Of a stretch of 64,000 nucleotides of DNA, positions 13,201 through 19,316 are shown piece after piece. Where the stretch lies: contig NZ_NTFY01000065.1 of NCBI RefSeq assembly GCF_002289565.1, positions 59,677 through 123,676 of the forward strand, written 5' to 3'. The DNA comes from Rhodopirellula sp. SM50. Its GTDB lineage: Bacteria > Planctomycetota > Planctomycetia > Pirellulales > Pirellulaceae. The translations under genes and the position numbers were made by a program. The first letter of the stretch is position 1. Each line of letters begins with the position of its first letter. The notes beneath the pieces were generated by a model. The model ran no database searches. It had not been told where the DNA came from and saw only the letters and a program-made list of their open reading frames with translations.

Positions 13201-16200
13201 TCGCCGGCGATCAAACCGACAACGCCCAGACCGCCGGAGACGGGCACCAGGCTTAGCAAGGAACCGGCGACCACCGGCATCAGCTCCGAAAACTCAAAGA
13301 AGCGACTTCGATTGATCGTTGCGGTGACGTCATAGCGAGGCGCGTCAAACCGAACCATCTCCACCGGACGACCAAGGAACAGCTTTCCAAATCCGGCCTG
13401 GTTCCGCAGTACGTCAAGGGTCAGCGTGGCCCCCTCCGCACGAAGGTTGCTTAGCTGAATGGCATAACTTCCTGCGGCATCCTCAAAATCATCGGTGACG
13501 TCCGTGGAGTCACCGATGAGATCAATGTCAACTTCCTCAAGATCGTTGCATGCCGGGTTTTCGGCGGGACAAGCTTCGTCGGAAGGATGGAGCGGATCGT
13601 ACCGATTGGTTTTGAATTCGAAGCCGCCCAGCGGGATTCGTACGGCCGCGAGTTCGCCCGCGTAGGCCACTCGTTCCACCGCCTCGATCATCTTGCGGAA
13701 GTCGGAAACGTTTTCCTTCACCTCCAAAGGAAAAACGTCAAACAGCGTTGTGTTTCCGAACAGCTTTCGCAGGATATCGTTCTCCGGAGTGTCCGCGGCA
13801 AAGATCGGTTCTTCGAATGCCGACTGCGGATTCCGCAGGGCATCGGCAAACTCCGAGATCGCATCCAATTCCGGCTGGACGAACTGCGTGATCAGGCTTT
13901 CGGCCCCCAGCGTCAAGTTCTCAAACCGGATCGTGGAATGAGTGCCGTTGATATCAACGGCAATGTTCTGCACCGACGGAACAGATTGTGTCGCATAGGA
14001 CTGGTTCGACCAAACGACGTCGAGTGATCCGGCGATGGTTGATTTCTCAAACGGGATTCCTCCGGGATCGGGAATGAATTCCAGTGGGCTACGGTAATAA
14101 ATCGCTTCAAAATCAAACATGGTCGTCGGTACAACGTTGACGTTCGCACCCCCGACGATTCCAAAGTCATTCAGGACGGTCGGATCATTCGCAATTTCCG
14201 ACTGAAGGTTGTTTACTGTTTCTCGTGGATCTGGATCGACGATCGACGCTGGCAGGTTGAATTCGCCGTCAACCAAGTATCCGTCGCCACTCGGTTCGTC
14301 CAAATCAATCTGTATCGTGCCCGTCAGGTCGGTCCCGGTGTCGTTCAGATTCACCAGCATGCCTCCCATCCAGCCCGTGATCTCGGATGGGAAGTCGCTC
14401 AGACCCAGGAGCCGTATTTCGATTTCATTCGGATCTTCGGTGTAGATCCACGTCCGTTGGTCCACCGTGTATCCGACGCGCATGTCGAACGCGACCTTAT
14501 ACGACAGTGTCACGTTTGCCGGCGGATCCGCGGTAAAACCCGGAATCCCAAGAGAGTTGAGCGGAACCGACTTGGTGAAACTGAAGATCGGCGGTAGCAA
14601 GGCGAAGATGTCCCGACAAAACAGCGTGCCCGCTGGCGGATTCGGCGGGCAATTTCCGTCCGGCATCTCTTCGGGCGACGACGACTCGCTACCAACCGGG
14701 GCCGATCCGCCGGACTCGAGCGAACTGACGTAACGCTCAACGGCCGCTTGTGCGACCGCGTCGGAAAGATCGCCGGCCAGGAAATCGGTCTCGATTTCGG
14801 CGGCAATTTCTTCACCGAGATCCGACAGGAATGTCAGGTCGACCAGCGAATCTCCAATCAACGGCAGTCGCGCTGCCAGCGTCGTGGCTGAGGCTGCCGT
14901 TTGCAAATCGCCGAACAGGCTGCGAAAACTGTCCGGCAATCCGGACACGTCGGCTGTCGGGTCGATGCTTGCCAACAGCGAACCGAGATCCGGCGATGTG
15001 CCGATCGTCCCGCCGCCGGTCAGCGGATCGATCGTGACGTTCAGGTGCTCCGCCAGCGGCGTCTGCCCTGCGGGATACGCAATGGGAAGGTCGGCCGTGG
15101 CTCGCCCCGTCACCACGGACGTGACCGTGGCGGCGAGGATCTGGGACGCGTCCCACTTGCCGCCCACAACCGTCGGCAACGAGAACGCGACGCCCGCTTC
15201 GCCGCCTTGACCGTCATCCAAATGCAAACTGCCGCCAACCACTTCCACGTTCAATGGCCCCACAAGGGCATCGAAACTGACGCCGTTTTGGGCGAGACGC
15301 AGCCCCACAGCCGCGGTGGAATCCTCGTGGACATAGGTCGTCGCTCCCGCGACCGCCAGATCAAACCCGAATACTAAATCCGCCGACGTGGTGACATCGA
15401 CCGGCAACAAGAAGCTGGCGTCGCCTCGCAAACCCGTCACACCATCCAAATGGGCTGCCGGGACATCGACGCCGAGTTGGTAGCTGTCCAGCGGCAGCAG
15501 CAACGGCAGGTTTCTCGTTCGAGCTTGCTGGCCGGTATCGATCGTGATTCTGAGGTCGTTACCGCCGATCAGGTTCCAAGCCACCTGATCGATTGTCAGT
15601 CCCAGACCGTCCGCAATGTCCTGGCGAAGCCCTTGCAGAGAAACCTTGTCGGTTGCTGCGATCTGATCGACGCCAGCGAGAAAGTCGGGCGCGAGCGAAA
15701 CGAGTCCATCGATCGATGTCGGCGTAAAGGGAAGCCTGGAGTCGAGGGCGTCGGACTGATCCGCCGCCTGAAGAAAATGCCCCGCATCACGAAGCCCGGC
15801 GAGGAGTACGTCCATGGTCAGCGATGACAGTCGTTCGACTTCGCTTGCATCAATCCAGGTTGCAACCGCGTCGTCATCCGATATCAAATCCGAATCGGTC
15901 ACCTGGATCTGAGGTGCATTTCCCGAAAGGGTGAAGACATCGCCGGATACCGCGATGGGCAAGGTAATTGTTCCGGATCCTGACGCGGTTGCCGTCCACG
16001 GCATCTCGCCGGAGTCTAGCGCGGTATAGAGTTCCCCAAGCGACTGGCTGGTCGAGGGACTGTAGGCGAAGCCGGAGTGTACCGATCCCGACGCTGATCC
16101 ATCGGCCACGTCGATTTCGACAATCCCGGCGATCCCCTGGCCGACCCAATCGGACATCGACAGCGTTGTGGTCGCATCCCAATCAACCGAGCCAACGCGA

Positions 16201-18350
16201 ATCCGCTCGTCGGGGCTGCTGACGTCGACCCCGAGTGCCAGGTTGGGCTGAGACACCATCGTCCCACTGAGACCGAGTTCCAATCCGGCAACTCCGGCAC
16301 CGTCTGCCATGATGGTCAATCTCGAATCGGCACTCTCATCCAACGTCGAAATCAACAAGACTTCTTGAAACAAGTCCACTTTCACCGGAACGGCGGCTTG
16401 GTCGAGGGCAAACTGAAGATCCTCAACAAGGTCGGCGCGGCTGGTGTTGTCCATCGTAGAAAGCTGTGTGAGAGTGATGTCCTGCAACGGGCCCGAATGG
16501 ATTGAAATCCGGAAATTCGCGTCGCCACTGAGAATGCCATCGCCCGGCAACTCTTCCAAACCGAGCAAGGAAGCGGCGCGGGGAGGCGGCGGCGATGCCA
16601 ATCCTAACTCGGTAACCGACGCGTTCTCCGGATCGGCGGCGATGACCAGTACCGGCGCATTGATCGCTGGCGAACTGGTCATTCGAATGCGGCGATCCAC
16701 GGCTTCAACCGTCAGTCCCTCGATTCCGGAGGCAGCGATCGCGGTTTGAATATCTGTGACCAGGTCGGCGACCGATGTGTTCGTCGGATCACGGGGGACG
16801 CGAACCTCTTCTTCCTGCGAAAGGCCGAGGGCCAATGTAAAAACGGCATCGCTGCCGAGCACACCATCGACCGGTGCGTCCACTTGCCCGATCAACTCCG
16901 TGCGGTGTTCCGACAGATCGATTGCGAGGGAGACCCCCAGGTGGTCAACCACACTGGTCACCGTGACTTCGCCTTCCCCGACAAATTCGGTCAATGGCCC
17001 CAGTGTTACCCCCGAGTCAAAGGGAAAACTATTCTCGTAGACGGGAACGTCACCGAGCGGCAATCGGAAACTGAGTCGCTGAGTGCTCTTTTGATACGAA
17101 GGCTGAAGTTCTCCGGGGGTGACGCCTAGCGCCGCCGAAAGTTCTGAAAAGAAACCCTGGTAGGTGGCGATCGGCTGCTCGCGATCTTGCAGCAAAGGTT
17201 CGATGACTTGGGTGGAAAAAACGGAATCGACCGGTATCATCGTGTCGAAGTCAACGCCTGCGATCCACGGCGCGTCCAAGTCGCCGAGTTCGCTTTCGAT
17301 CGCACGTTGCAGCCACGTCGAAACTTGAGTGAGTGGCGAACGTAGATCGACGACTGGAACTCGATTGAACGCGTCAAAATCGGCAAAGGCCGAACCGAGC
17401 AACTCACTCTCGAAACTGGTTGCCCAAAGATTCGCTCCCTCGACATCGATTTGTCCGACCAGGGACTGAGTTCCGGAGATTGTTCCCGTTGGAGTGACGT
17501 TAAAGGACGCCGATAAAGGCGCTGAAGCGGTCACCACAACGCCAATCGAATCGACTTCATTTCCCTCGCGCAAGTCCGCCAGACGAAGGGTCTCGGGATT
17601 GCCTTCGGTATCGATCGGAAACTGCACGTGCGCATTGGCTACCGAGGATACCGAACCCGTAGCCGAGAGTTCGACTGCGCCGTAGTCGCCGACAAAACCG
17701 AGATTGGATTCACTGACCCCATAGGTCCACGAGATGTCGGCCGGTCGAATGAAGAAAGACTGATCGACCGATGACTTGTAGTTCGTGTCGATTCCGAAAT
17801 CGAACTCGAACGTTCCCGATAAGGCGAGCTGGATGGCGGGGAGCGGCTGGTCAGGATCGATCGTGATTCCGCTGCTTGCAAGCAGCGGTGTGGGATCGAA
17901 CGTGAGCGGTTCCGAGCTGGCCAAATCAATCGTGGTCCGAATGGCGGTCTGTCCGTCGGTCTGGACGATCTGACCACCGACGAAATCTGCCAGCGACTCA
18001 AGCGTCTCTTGATCGTCCGGGGTCTGGTCGAAGTATGCTTGAATCGGCGCGGAAAGTTGGTTCGACGCGGCGACTTCGAAGCGGATCACGCTTCCCAGCG
18101 TCGGACGCCCTTGCGTCGATGCGTCTCGGGCAAACGCCACACGGCGATCGAGTTCCCGCTGTCCGCGAAATTCGCTCAACCACTCTGCGATCCCGTCAGC
18201 GCCTTCCAAAATACTCTCTCGGTCAAAATCGCTGATGGGTGTCGCGGCAAGTAAGCGTCTAGGCTCACAAACCTCGATGGCAAGGTGACGTCGCCGCGCG
18301 ATCCGAATTTTTCGACGGCGTGTGTCTTTCTTAGACCTGGTCTCGAACAT
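1..18350 (-). CDS. Giant modular surface/secreted protein (LEPR-XLL, RTX, beta-helix, LamG), 3' end outside window
   Basis: One frame stays open from ATG 18350 to the left edge, giving at least 6,116 residues with no stop. The start is followed by an Arg/Lys-rich stretch and CEPRRLLAA (residues 28-36), matching the LEPR-XLL motif that begins many huge planctomycete exported proteins. Approximate domains: 40-1960 unrecognised beta-rich repeats; 1967-2729 dozens of RTX nonapeptides (GGxGNDxIxG), a Ca2+-binding beta-roll; 2759-3157 repeats with a VAW/VSW core resembling a propeller; 3184-3617 right-handed beta-helix; 3642-3802 carbohydrate-binding-like jelly roll; 3824-3924 Kre9/KNH-like Ig; 3934-4450 beta-helix; 4554-4654 KNH-like (PNGGE); 4656-5111 beta-helix; 5127-5254 golvesin/Xly-like; 5307-5614 KNH-like with a nested LamG (5346-5551); 5617 onward beta-helix. 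It is probably an adhesin or matrix/polysaccharide-binding protein. Function and export route are inferred. No catalytic motif was recognised. Confidence 0.9.
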   Translation of the reverse strand, partial: MFETRSKKDTRRRKIRIARRRHLAIEVCEPRRLLAATPISDFDRESILEGADGIAEWLSEFRGQRELDRRVAFARDASTQGRPTLGSVIRFEVAASNQLSAPIQAYFDQTPDDQETLESLADFVGGQIVQTDGQTAIRTTIDLASSEPLTFDPTPLLASSGITIDPDQPLPAIQLALSGTFEFDFGIDTNYKSSVDQSFFIRPADISWTYGVSESNLGFVGDYGAVELSATGSVSSVANAHVQFPIDTEGNPETLRLADLREGNEVDSIGVVVTASAPLSASFNVTPTGTISGTQSLVGQIDVEGANLWATSFESELLGSAFADFDAFNRVPVVDLRSPLTQVSTWLQRAIESELGDLDAPWIAGVDFDTMIPVDSVFSTQVIEPLLQDREQPIATYQGFFSELSAALGVTPGELQPSYQKSTQRLSFRLPLGDVPVYENSFPFDSGVTLGPLTEFVGEGEVTVTSVVDHLGVSLAIDLSEHRTELIGQVDAPVDGVLGSDAVFTLALGLSQEEEVRVPRDPTNTSVADLVTDIQTAIAASGIEGLTVEAVDRRIRMTSSPAINAPVLVIAADPENASVTELGLASPPPPRAASLLGLEELPGDGILSGDANFRISIHSGPLQDITLTQLSTMDNTSRADLVEDLQFALDQAAVPVKVDLFQEVLLISTLDESADSRLTIMADGAGVAGLELGLSGTMVSQPNLALGVDVSSPDERIRVGSVDWDATTTLSMSDWVGQGIAGIVEIDVADGSASGSVHSGFAYSPSTSQSLGELYTALDSGEMPWTATASGSGTITLPIAVSGDVFTLSGNAPQIQVTDSDLISDDDAVATWIDASEVERLSSLTMDVLLAGLRDAGHFLQAADQSDALDSRLPFTPTSIDGLVSLAPDFLAGVDQIAATDKVSLQGLRQDIADGLGLTIDQVAWNLIGGNDLRITIDTGQQARTRNLPLLLPLDSYQLGVDVPAAHLDGVTGLRGDASFLLPVDVTTSADLVFGFDLAVAGATTYVHEDSTAAVGLRLAQNGVSFDALVGPLNVEVVGGSLHLDDGQGGEAGVAFSLPTVVGGKWDASQILAATVTSVVTGRATADLPIAYPAGQTPLAEHLNVTIDPLTGGGTIGTSPDLGSLLASIDPTADVSGLPDSFRSLFGDLQTAASATTLAARLPLIGDSLVDLTFLSDLGEEIAAEIETDFLAGDLSDAVAQAAVERYVSSLESGGSAPVGSESSSPEEMPDGNCPPNPPAGTLFCRDIFALLPPIFSFTKSVPLNSLGIPGFTADPPANVTLSYKVAFDMRVGYTVDQRTWIYTEDPNEIEIRLLGLSDFPSEITGWMGGMLVNLNDTGTDLTGTIQIDLDEPSGDGYLVDGEFNLPASIVDPDPRETVNNLQSEIANDPTVLNDFGIVGGANVNVVPTTMFDFEAIYYRSPLEFIPDPGGIPFEKSTIAGSLDVVWSNQSYATQSVPSVQNIAVDINGTHSTIRFENLTLGAESLITQFVQPELDAISEFADALRNPQSAFEEPIFAADTPENDILRKLFGNTTLFDVFPLEVKENVSDFRKMIEAVERVAYAGELAAVRIPLGGFEFKTNRYDPLHPSDEACPAENPACNDLEEVDIDLIGDSTDVTDDFEDAAGSYAIQLSNLRAEGATLTLDVLRNQAGFGKLFLGRPVEMVRFDAPRYDVTATINRSRFFEFSELMPVVAGSLLSLVPVSGGLGVVGLIAGELASRTSGEVRFFVDVTAGFHSVKGPFISAKKNETKLDVDAEVTFDIASHKIGIPFINLVQERVPKTKNKWIDGVLKKVTEYVYEWVEVEASLAGEIGVRGGLRYEATARLKDADRDGRVFIDDYPEGKLACAADLHIRDYTIIDGFYNFGRFGSGKVHLLKHPETIWLSSQIKDQLQIDCEGVIDPPILGEIGSDGTLYLNMGPRAAMRLVGNVIDGNEAFEVQVFEQGYAIVSAFGINQVIGDGTIPITGVYAHGGAGNDSIVIKGPYAVPATIFGGDGNDTITGYTLADQLSGNDGNDVINGGEGNDTIQGGSGHDKIQAGTGDDSIVGGTGNDTISGSHGDDRIQGEDGADELHGNNGKDTIHGGAGFDQIWGGSGNDLLSGGATMDFLYGEAGNDELWGDAGDDQIFAGIGDDTVYGGSGRDVLAGHTGDDWIYGHLNLPASGDETDWILAGGGKDHVFGEGGDDTISLVSGLNTAYGGAGEDTFFGGTDRDVIYGEAGPDFVYAGAGNDLIEGGPGDDVLWGESGADEIHGGSGRDYVSGGSSNDLIVGGLGTDTIRGGSGADQIYGHGDDTTADDASADSLFGDSGPDQLFGNDGDDRLAGGADADRLEGGAGDDTILGDSGNDWMFGNQGEDTLFGGLGNDIASGGEGNDQVDGEEGDDTLYGDAGDDVVAGQLGDDILDGGRGVDLLTGGVGSDLIYAGAGIGNVVHGDEGADRIYGSADGSDDPDHSDAVYFGDLLYGGTGDDSIFGSGGADRIDGGAGRDSLHGGSHGDFILGGLGDDQIHAGAGSNNQLFGDEGNDTLTGSSLGDDLIYGGAGQDQLFGRGGDDLLSGQAGDDHLDGGVGTDSLFGGQGRDVLYAGGGNRDRLEGGDDPDVLHGSDDGADLLFGQAGRDVIYAYGGNDEVDGGADDDQIDGGAGDDLLFGGAGIDIIVGGADHDRIYGHRINASDDDSAVDYLYGDFADPNRPNTGGNDQLFGQGGNDLHFGEGGDDFINPGTSSGDTIDYGSGESANPADFQPPSSTPDPTPGAAAPESFSLAMLPVAPDVAGRWNELSGSASAHGLSGQGSWNIDPAVVTGDSASYVAWTKLAPDSSHIGVAKWDGTQWSEIGGSLTGRGVDQSVQASQSPTLAIDSQARPLVAWTQTDGGDTDIYLRQYNTASDGWEALGDSDNEGGVSGTGQARDPMLVMTDDGPVALWIDDSSGNSQIYARGFSQGAWQEIGSDSATGGGISQSANDVLSFDVAVDGNRVAVSWLSLSAGQIELTAAEFDGAGWNTIGSAIVAGPAIPTDEIGKPSIVYHQGLIYLAWTQITSNMRSVAAARLVGVSWQTIEIVNVDGNALAPNHGHTPQLASDGQALALTWQRDQLPLERSSAPIQSSIDVTTFNGSRFAETFPGEASGRGAVVSRGQISGYHMALDSDGRPIVSWTNRESGRSPIFVRQGPEPITGAVYRTSSSGTVAQILANHSLGPGDAIVIEHNQPGFTVGSDDSGVLILNRNQAVIGGNVIVRDASDIMLQGLSVTGSVSLESAQRVTVRDSSLWDLDVAGGESISLTGNHLRSLSLSGAAAGALIRDNAIETSISIESGGVTDVLVEHNRAGTIHIASVAAGEIRENQIQTLVINESFQGRVHHNEISGSDVGVTYAAPTILEANRIYGHRVGVVATVDGQDAALGFVAGTTLPNVIYDNETGVDLTGRMQLQSVHDNDVGVTGSGQLGGASLDQANTIHSNVLGVDFDGPVLNNRITQNVTGLIARSDQQISRNVFARNSDVAIVANNTDRTRVIHNTFYATDGDGVRTTNSSSHLEIRSNLFATVSGTNLSFDHVSQAGLVSDFNLLHAGSSGVLVHWSEDFTDLLDWQADLARYDLNSRGTTRIHPSWSDPQFVSAATDDFGLHSPIAGQRFGNLPVLAADPIDDIAFVDDASNLLINPGFESGLANWIVNDGASSVTDPAFAFSGDHYFAPGDTAVARAEQVIDLASQGMDVAVLDSGILDVKFGGRIRTSASSPDEGAIQLEVLNADGDVLTSRQLNATTISQDWLRIADSFPLHVDARSIRYWFQATTVTGSSNDAFLDHTFVRLENRDERRHIGAVQPTNSREAYSAVPAIQLLSSDLYTDWLRSDIREIRWNTTGNEDNAFVRIDLLQDNVDGPTHLLTLTESTVDDGVFAWSPEAANIDAGTHGLRIQVSLVDSPIVFDRSSEGFSVPENTTTYYVNDNSSLGDEYTSAAGDNRNTGRTPDAPKPNPANVMRTYALRPGQTLFNDTGDYLLQTPVEIAGGVSQGNDEGFSWVGPLAETADATFDFVNPTRLDSLIQLNDADFVTISGLDLVDAGRGIWAGGGTTNFVGSDLLLTGHRHEGLRFESGSSATRLEDIVAIDNGADGIFVGSGVGSLENVTARDNDGNGLTVAGIVSATDLTVLDNRGYGIYASSYIRDLADSVISGNSSDGIWTREMSGVFSDLVVQGNDGYGLYALRAETATIQASEFRNNTRDGIQIRSTLQGTTTIGNEDLSSGLGNVVAGNGGNGVVAGGMVIVVGNKITGHRTTGTYGLRLGDGGIGKQNVVTDNDRGVYLDGVGGSELWHNRIYNNTTYGIVGLGGSRITGNIVYSNQYGIDLDQSGLEIENNLVYDNPGGGLRIHRSYNALAKNNTIFQPVGNAVSLYSNSKDLTFQNNIVVVGSGAALSIASNSQEGFSSDFNLYEVTDGGRVGNWQGVRETLARWRSATGQDRNSIEQDPLFVNPTGPDGLLGYVDESNDGRDDDFHLQSLHGRSTGSETPVLDSLTGLPVLVDAAVVQDTQQSPAIDRGNAGSDFTGEPVPNGGFINLGAFGNTTYASLSPTEYVLVTRPNGGEAIPAGREFAIRWRSHNELGNVTIELTRDDDPGVTVLATDLANSGEFLWSIPADITPSDQYRIRVVREGQEIDSSDHAFAITEPISAYYVNISGDVDFSDNQYTSAAGDDTNDGLTPSSPMATIQALLNTYDLGSGDTIFVDSGEYTLTTNLKLSSVDSGIVIQGPTDADKVAVLDRNNINPGNYAIEFTGGDNITLRNLELTGGRRGIYSGWSSSYSNRLESVSVHGNASEGIYFDRNNSFEIHQSVISDNGRDGVYVAGGSITLVGNQISKNGRYGIYLVTNGAVVRDNVVGANYSAGMAIGSYGGSSTWVENLVEGNRVTGNLGDGIVASYRTLVTGNSISGHHQRANGSAGIKLDDGATARNNEVFDNEIGIHASHSSSLVEENRIYSNDYIGIYSDGSQVRSNVVYDCYIGVYPRGWSTVSGNTIYDSYLSIYALQASNSVVDGNTVYAPDGFGFYQRQAQNITLTNNILASSRGIYFRSDAQVDLNHDYNLFYGIDGGPIAGWQGYGYFDSLVDYSLEIGQDRNSNEGDPRFVDPDGQDGILGWDASDVGDAISIDDGDVGFSTTGTWEVYNAHTGGDQLRTSEAGTATWTFTDLEPGYYKVLRNYRNLDGSYSPLSVYTIGDPATGSYSLAYSSFGGRQTITDEWLANVEVFSGTLEVTLEYSEYYAIADTITIQRMVGDGGADDNFHVFPGSPAIDSGRLESFYGQEPLPNGGRRNLGAYGNTPEATPSPSEVVQVLSPNGLEKLEIGNTVEVSWRYDGVPFVGNRSDDYSAAILASSPVGYWRLSEASDTSVAADVMGDHPGTYVGSVARQQPDVFEDNAAIGLDGSGYVEVPDNVAFDSDQLTFEAWVEIGDLDSGNHTILSKGGHRIYRQGDLLRAYVSNTGSSSDVYRTLPASGGWIHVAATYDGSVLRLYIDGEYVHGRTLNGDLRDSTYPLRVGANRSGSERWTDGVDEVAFYDRALSADEIAAHYAAGLSKSPVRVELVEESTGATVATLGEGQLGRSLDWTIPDTVVADTEYRLRVTNELGAQASDLSDQSFVIGNGGTSFYVNLADDADLTDNQYTTAAGDNRASGKRPDQPLSSIKAVLDRYDLEPGDTIYVDTGSYQLATNIAISGNDSGVTIQGPTDADKVAVLDRNNINPGNYAIEFTGGDNITLRNLELTGGRRGIYSGWSSSYSNRLESVSVHGNASEGIYFDRNNSFEIHQSVISDNGRDGVYVAGGSITLVGNQISKNGRYGIYLVTNGAVVRDNVVGANYSAGMAIGSYGGSSTWVENLVEGNRVTGNLGDGIVASYRTLVTGNSISGHHQRANGSAGIKLDDGATARNNEVFDNEIGIHASHSSSLVEENRIYSNDYIGIYSDGSQVRSNVVYDCYIGVYPRGWSTVSGNTIYDSYLSIYALQASNSVVDGNTVYAPDGFGFYQRQAQNITLTNNILASSRGIYFRSDAQVDLNHDYNLFYGIDGGPIAGWQGYGYFDSLVDYSLEIGQDRNSNEGDPRFVDPDGQDGILGWDASDVGDAISIDDGDVGFSTTGTWEVY
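2908..4155 (-). repeat. Intragenic perfect repeat, copy A
   Basis: This is the partner of 1-1248. It encodes most of a right-handed beta-helix module and the beginning of the golvesin-like domain. The true left boundary of the identity cannot be seen, because copy B is cut by the window edge. The repeat may therefore be longer than 1,248 bp. Confidence 0.93.
10165..12450 (-). repeat. RTX (haemolysin-type Ca2+-binding) repeat block inside the giant gene
   Basis: About 760 codons consist almost entirely of GGxGxDxhx nonapeptides such as GGEGNDTIQ and GGAGDDTIL. They are read on the minus strand in the same frame as the giant gene. The family folds as a parallel beta-roll that binds Ca2+ outside the cell. 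The block lies in the first half of the protein rather than at the C-terminus, where it sits in classical type I-secreted toxins. This argues for a structural stalk rather than a secretion signal. Confidence 0.88.
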
Positions 18351-18616
18351 GCAGCATCCAACTGTACGGAGTTTTGGTTCCACGGGCGATTTCGAATTCA
18401 GACGGCTACGACGGCATATCGTACCCAGCCGCGCGCATCGGTCCTCTAGGGATGCATGCGAGAATGCAGCGAGACGATTTCAGAAATTCCCAAGATTTCT
18501 CAGAAGTGGCATCGGCCCGATGCGTCGCATCGCCATGCGGTGATCTACAATCGGGTACGATTGGGGCATGGCGTTTCTCGCGGCGGGGCAATTAATCGCG
18601 TGCCCTTTTGGCTATA
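18351..18616. promoter_or_regulatory. Divergent intergenic region between giant gene and ECF sigma gene
   Basis: These roughly 266 bp separate the giant gene (leftward) from the sigma factor/kinase pair (rightward) and must hold promoters for both. A perfect TATAAT lies at 18613-18618, overlapping the first candidate ATG of the sigma gene. I found no good TTGACA 16-18 bp before it. No long palindrome or convincing small gene was seen. Confidence 0.4.
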
Positions 18617-19165
18617 ATGCATCCCATGTCTGACGATCTAGGCGACATCGAAAACTGGAAACCTGGAACGACCGAAGAGATGCTATCGCGGCTCTACGGA
18701 GAACTGCGAATGCTCGCTGCTTCGTGCCTGCGCATGGAACAGCCGGGGCAGACGCTTCAGCCAACCGCGTTGGTCCATGAAGCGTTCCTAAGATTGGCCG
18801 GCAGCACTTCTTCTTGGGATTCCAACGGACACTTTATCGCATCGGCAGCCAAGGTGATGCGCCGTGTGCTCGTTGACACTGCGCGACGGAAACAAACGGT
18901 CAAGCATGGAGGGGCCTGGAGTCGCGTGGAACTGTTCGACTTTGATTTGGGACGAGACCTCCAAGCCGATCGGATCGTTGAACTTGACGATTTATTGCAA
19001 GAGCTTGCCTCGTTGGACCCTCGCGCCGCCCAGATTGTCGAATTGAGGGTCTTTGCCGGGATGACTTTCGATGAAATCGCCTGTGCGTTGGCAGAGAACA
19101 CGTCGTCCGTTTTTCGTGACTGGGTCTTTGCCCGAGCCTGGCTGGCGTCAAAGTTGCAACCCTGA
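18617..19165 (+). CDS. ECF-type RNA polymerase sigma factor
   Basis: The 182-residue product fits the planctomycete ECF sigma family (sigma70_ECF type). Region 2 runs from about residue 15 to 90, including QPTALVHEAFLRL and a VDTARR stretch. Region 4 is near residues 120-180 and ends with FRDWVFARAWL, close to the usual RDWxxARAWL signature. It should direct RNA polymerase to a small regulon. ATG at 18617 was chosen; ATG 18626 (MSDDLGD) and TTG 18608 are in frame. If the TATAAT at 18613-18618 is a real -10 box, transcription would begin near 18625, favouring leaderless translation from 18626. The gene sits directly before a Ser/Thr kinase and opposite the giant gene. ECF-kinase pairing is common in planctomycetes. 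No anti-sigma factor is adjacent, so the kinase is the likely controller. Confidence 0.9.
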   Translation: MHPMSDDLGDIENWKPGTTEEMLSRLYGELRMLAASCLRMEQPGQTLQPTALVHEAFLRLAGSTSSWDSNGHFIASAAKVMRRVLVDTARRKQTVKHGGAWSRVELFDFDLGRDLQADRIVELDDLLQELASLDPRAAQIVELRVFAGMTFDEIACALAENTSSVFRDWVFARAWLASKLQP

Positions 19166-19316
19166 TGTCCGATGGCGGATAAGCGATGAAAGCGAGTTTT
19201 TCCTGTAAAAGGAAACTCGATTGAAATGAGCGGTCGCGTTTTTCGCATGTCATTCTCGGGTGCCAACACGAGCCCCTAAACCGAAGCAGAAAAGTCATCC
19301 TGAAGGTTCGAACACC

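Noticed and set aside
10881..13256. Several plus-strand frames of 150-310 codons across the RTX region
   Set aside because: The minus-strand frame gives perfect RTX nonapeptides. The plus-strand products are compositional shadows of these repeats.
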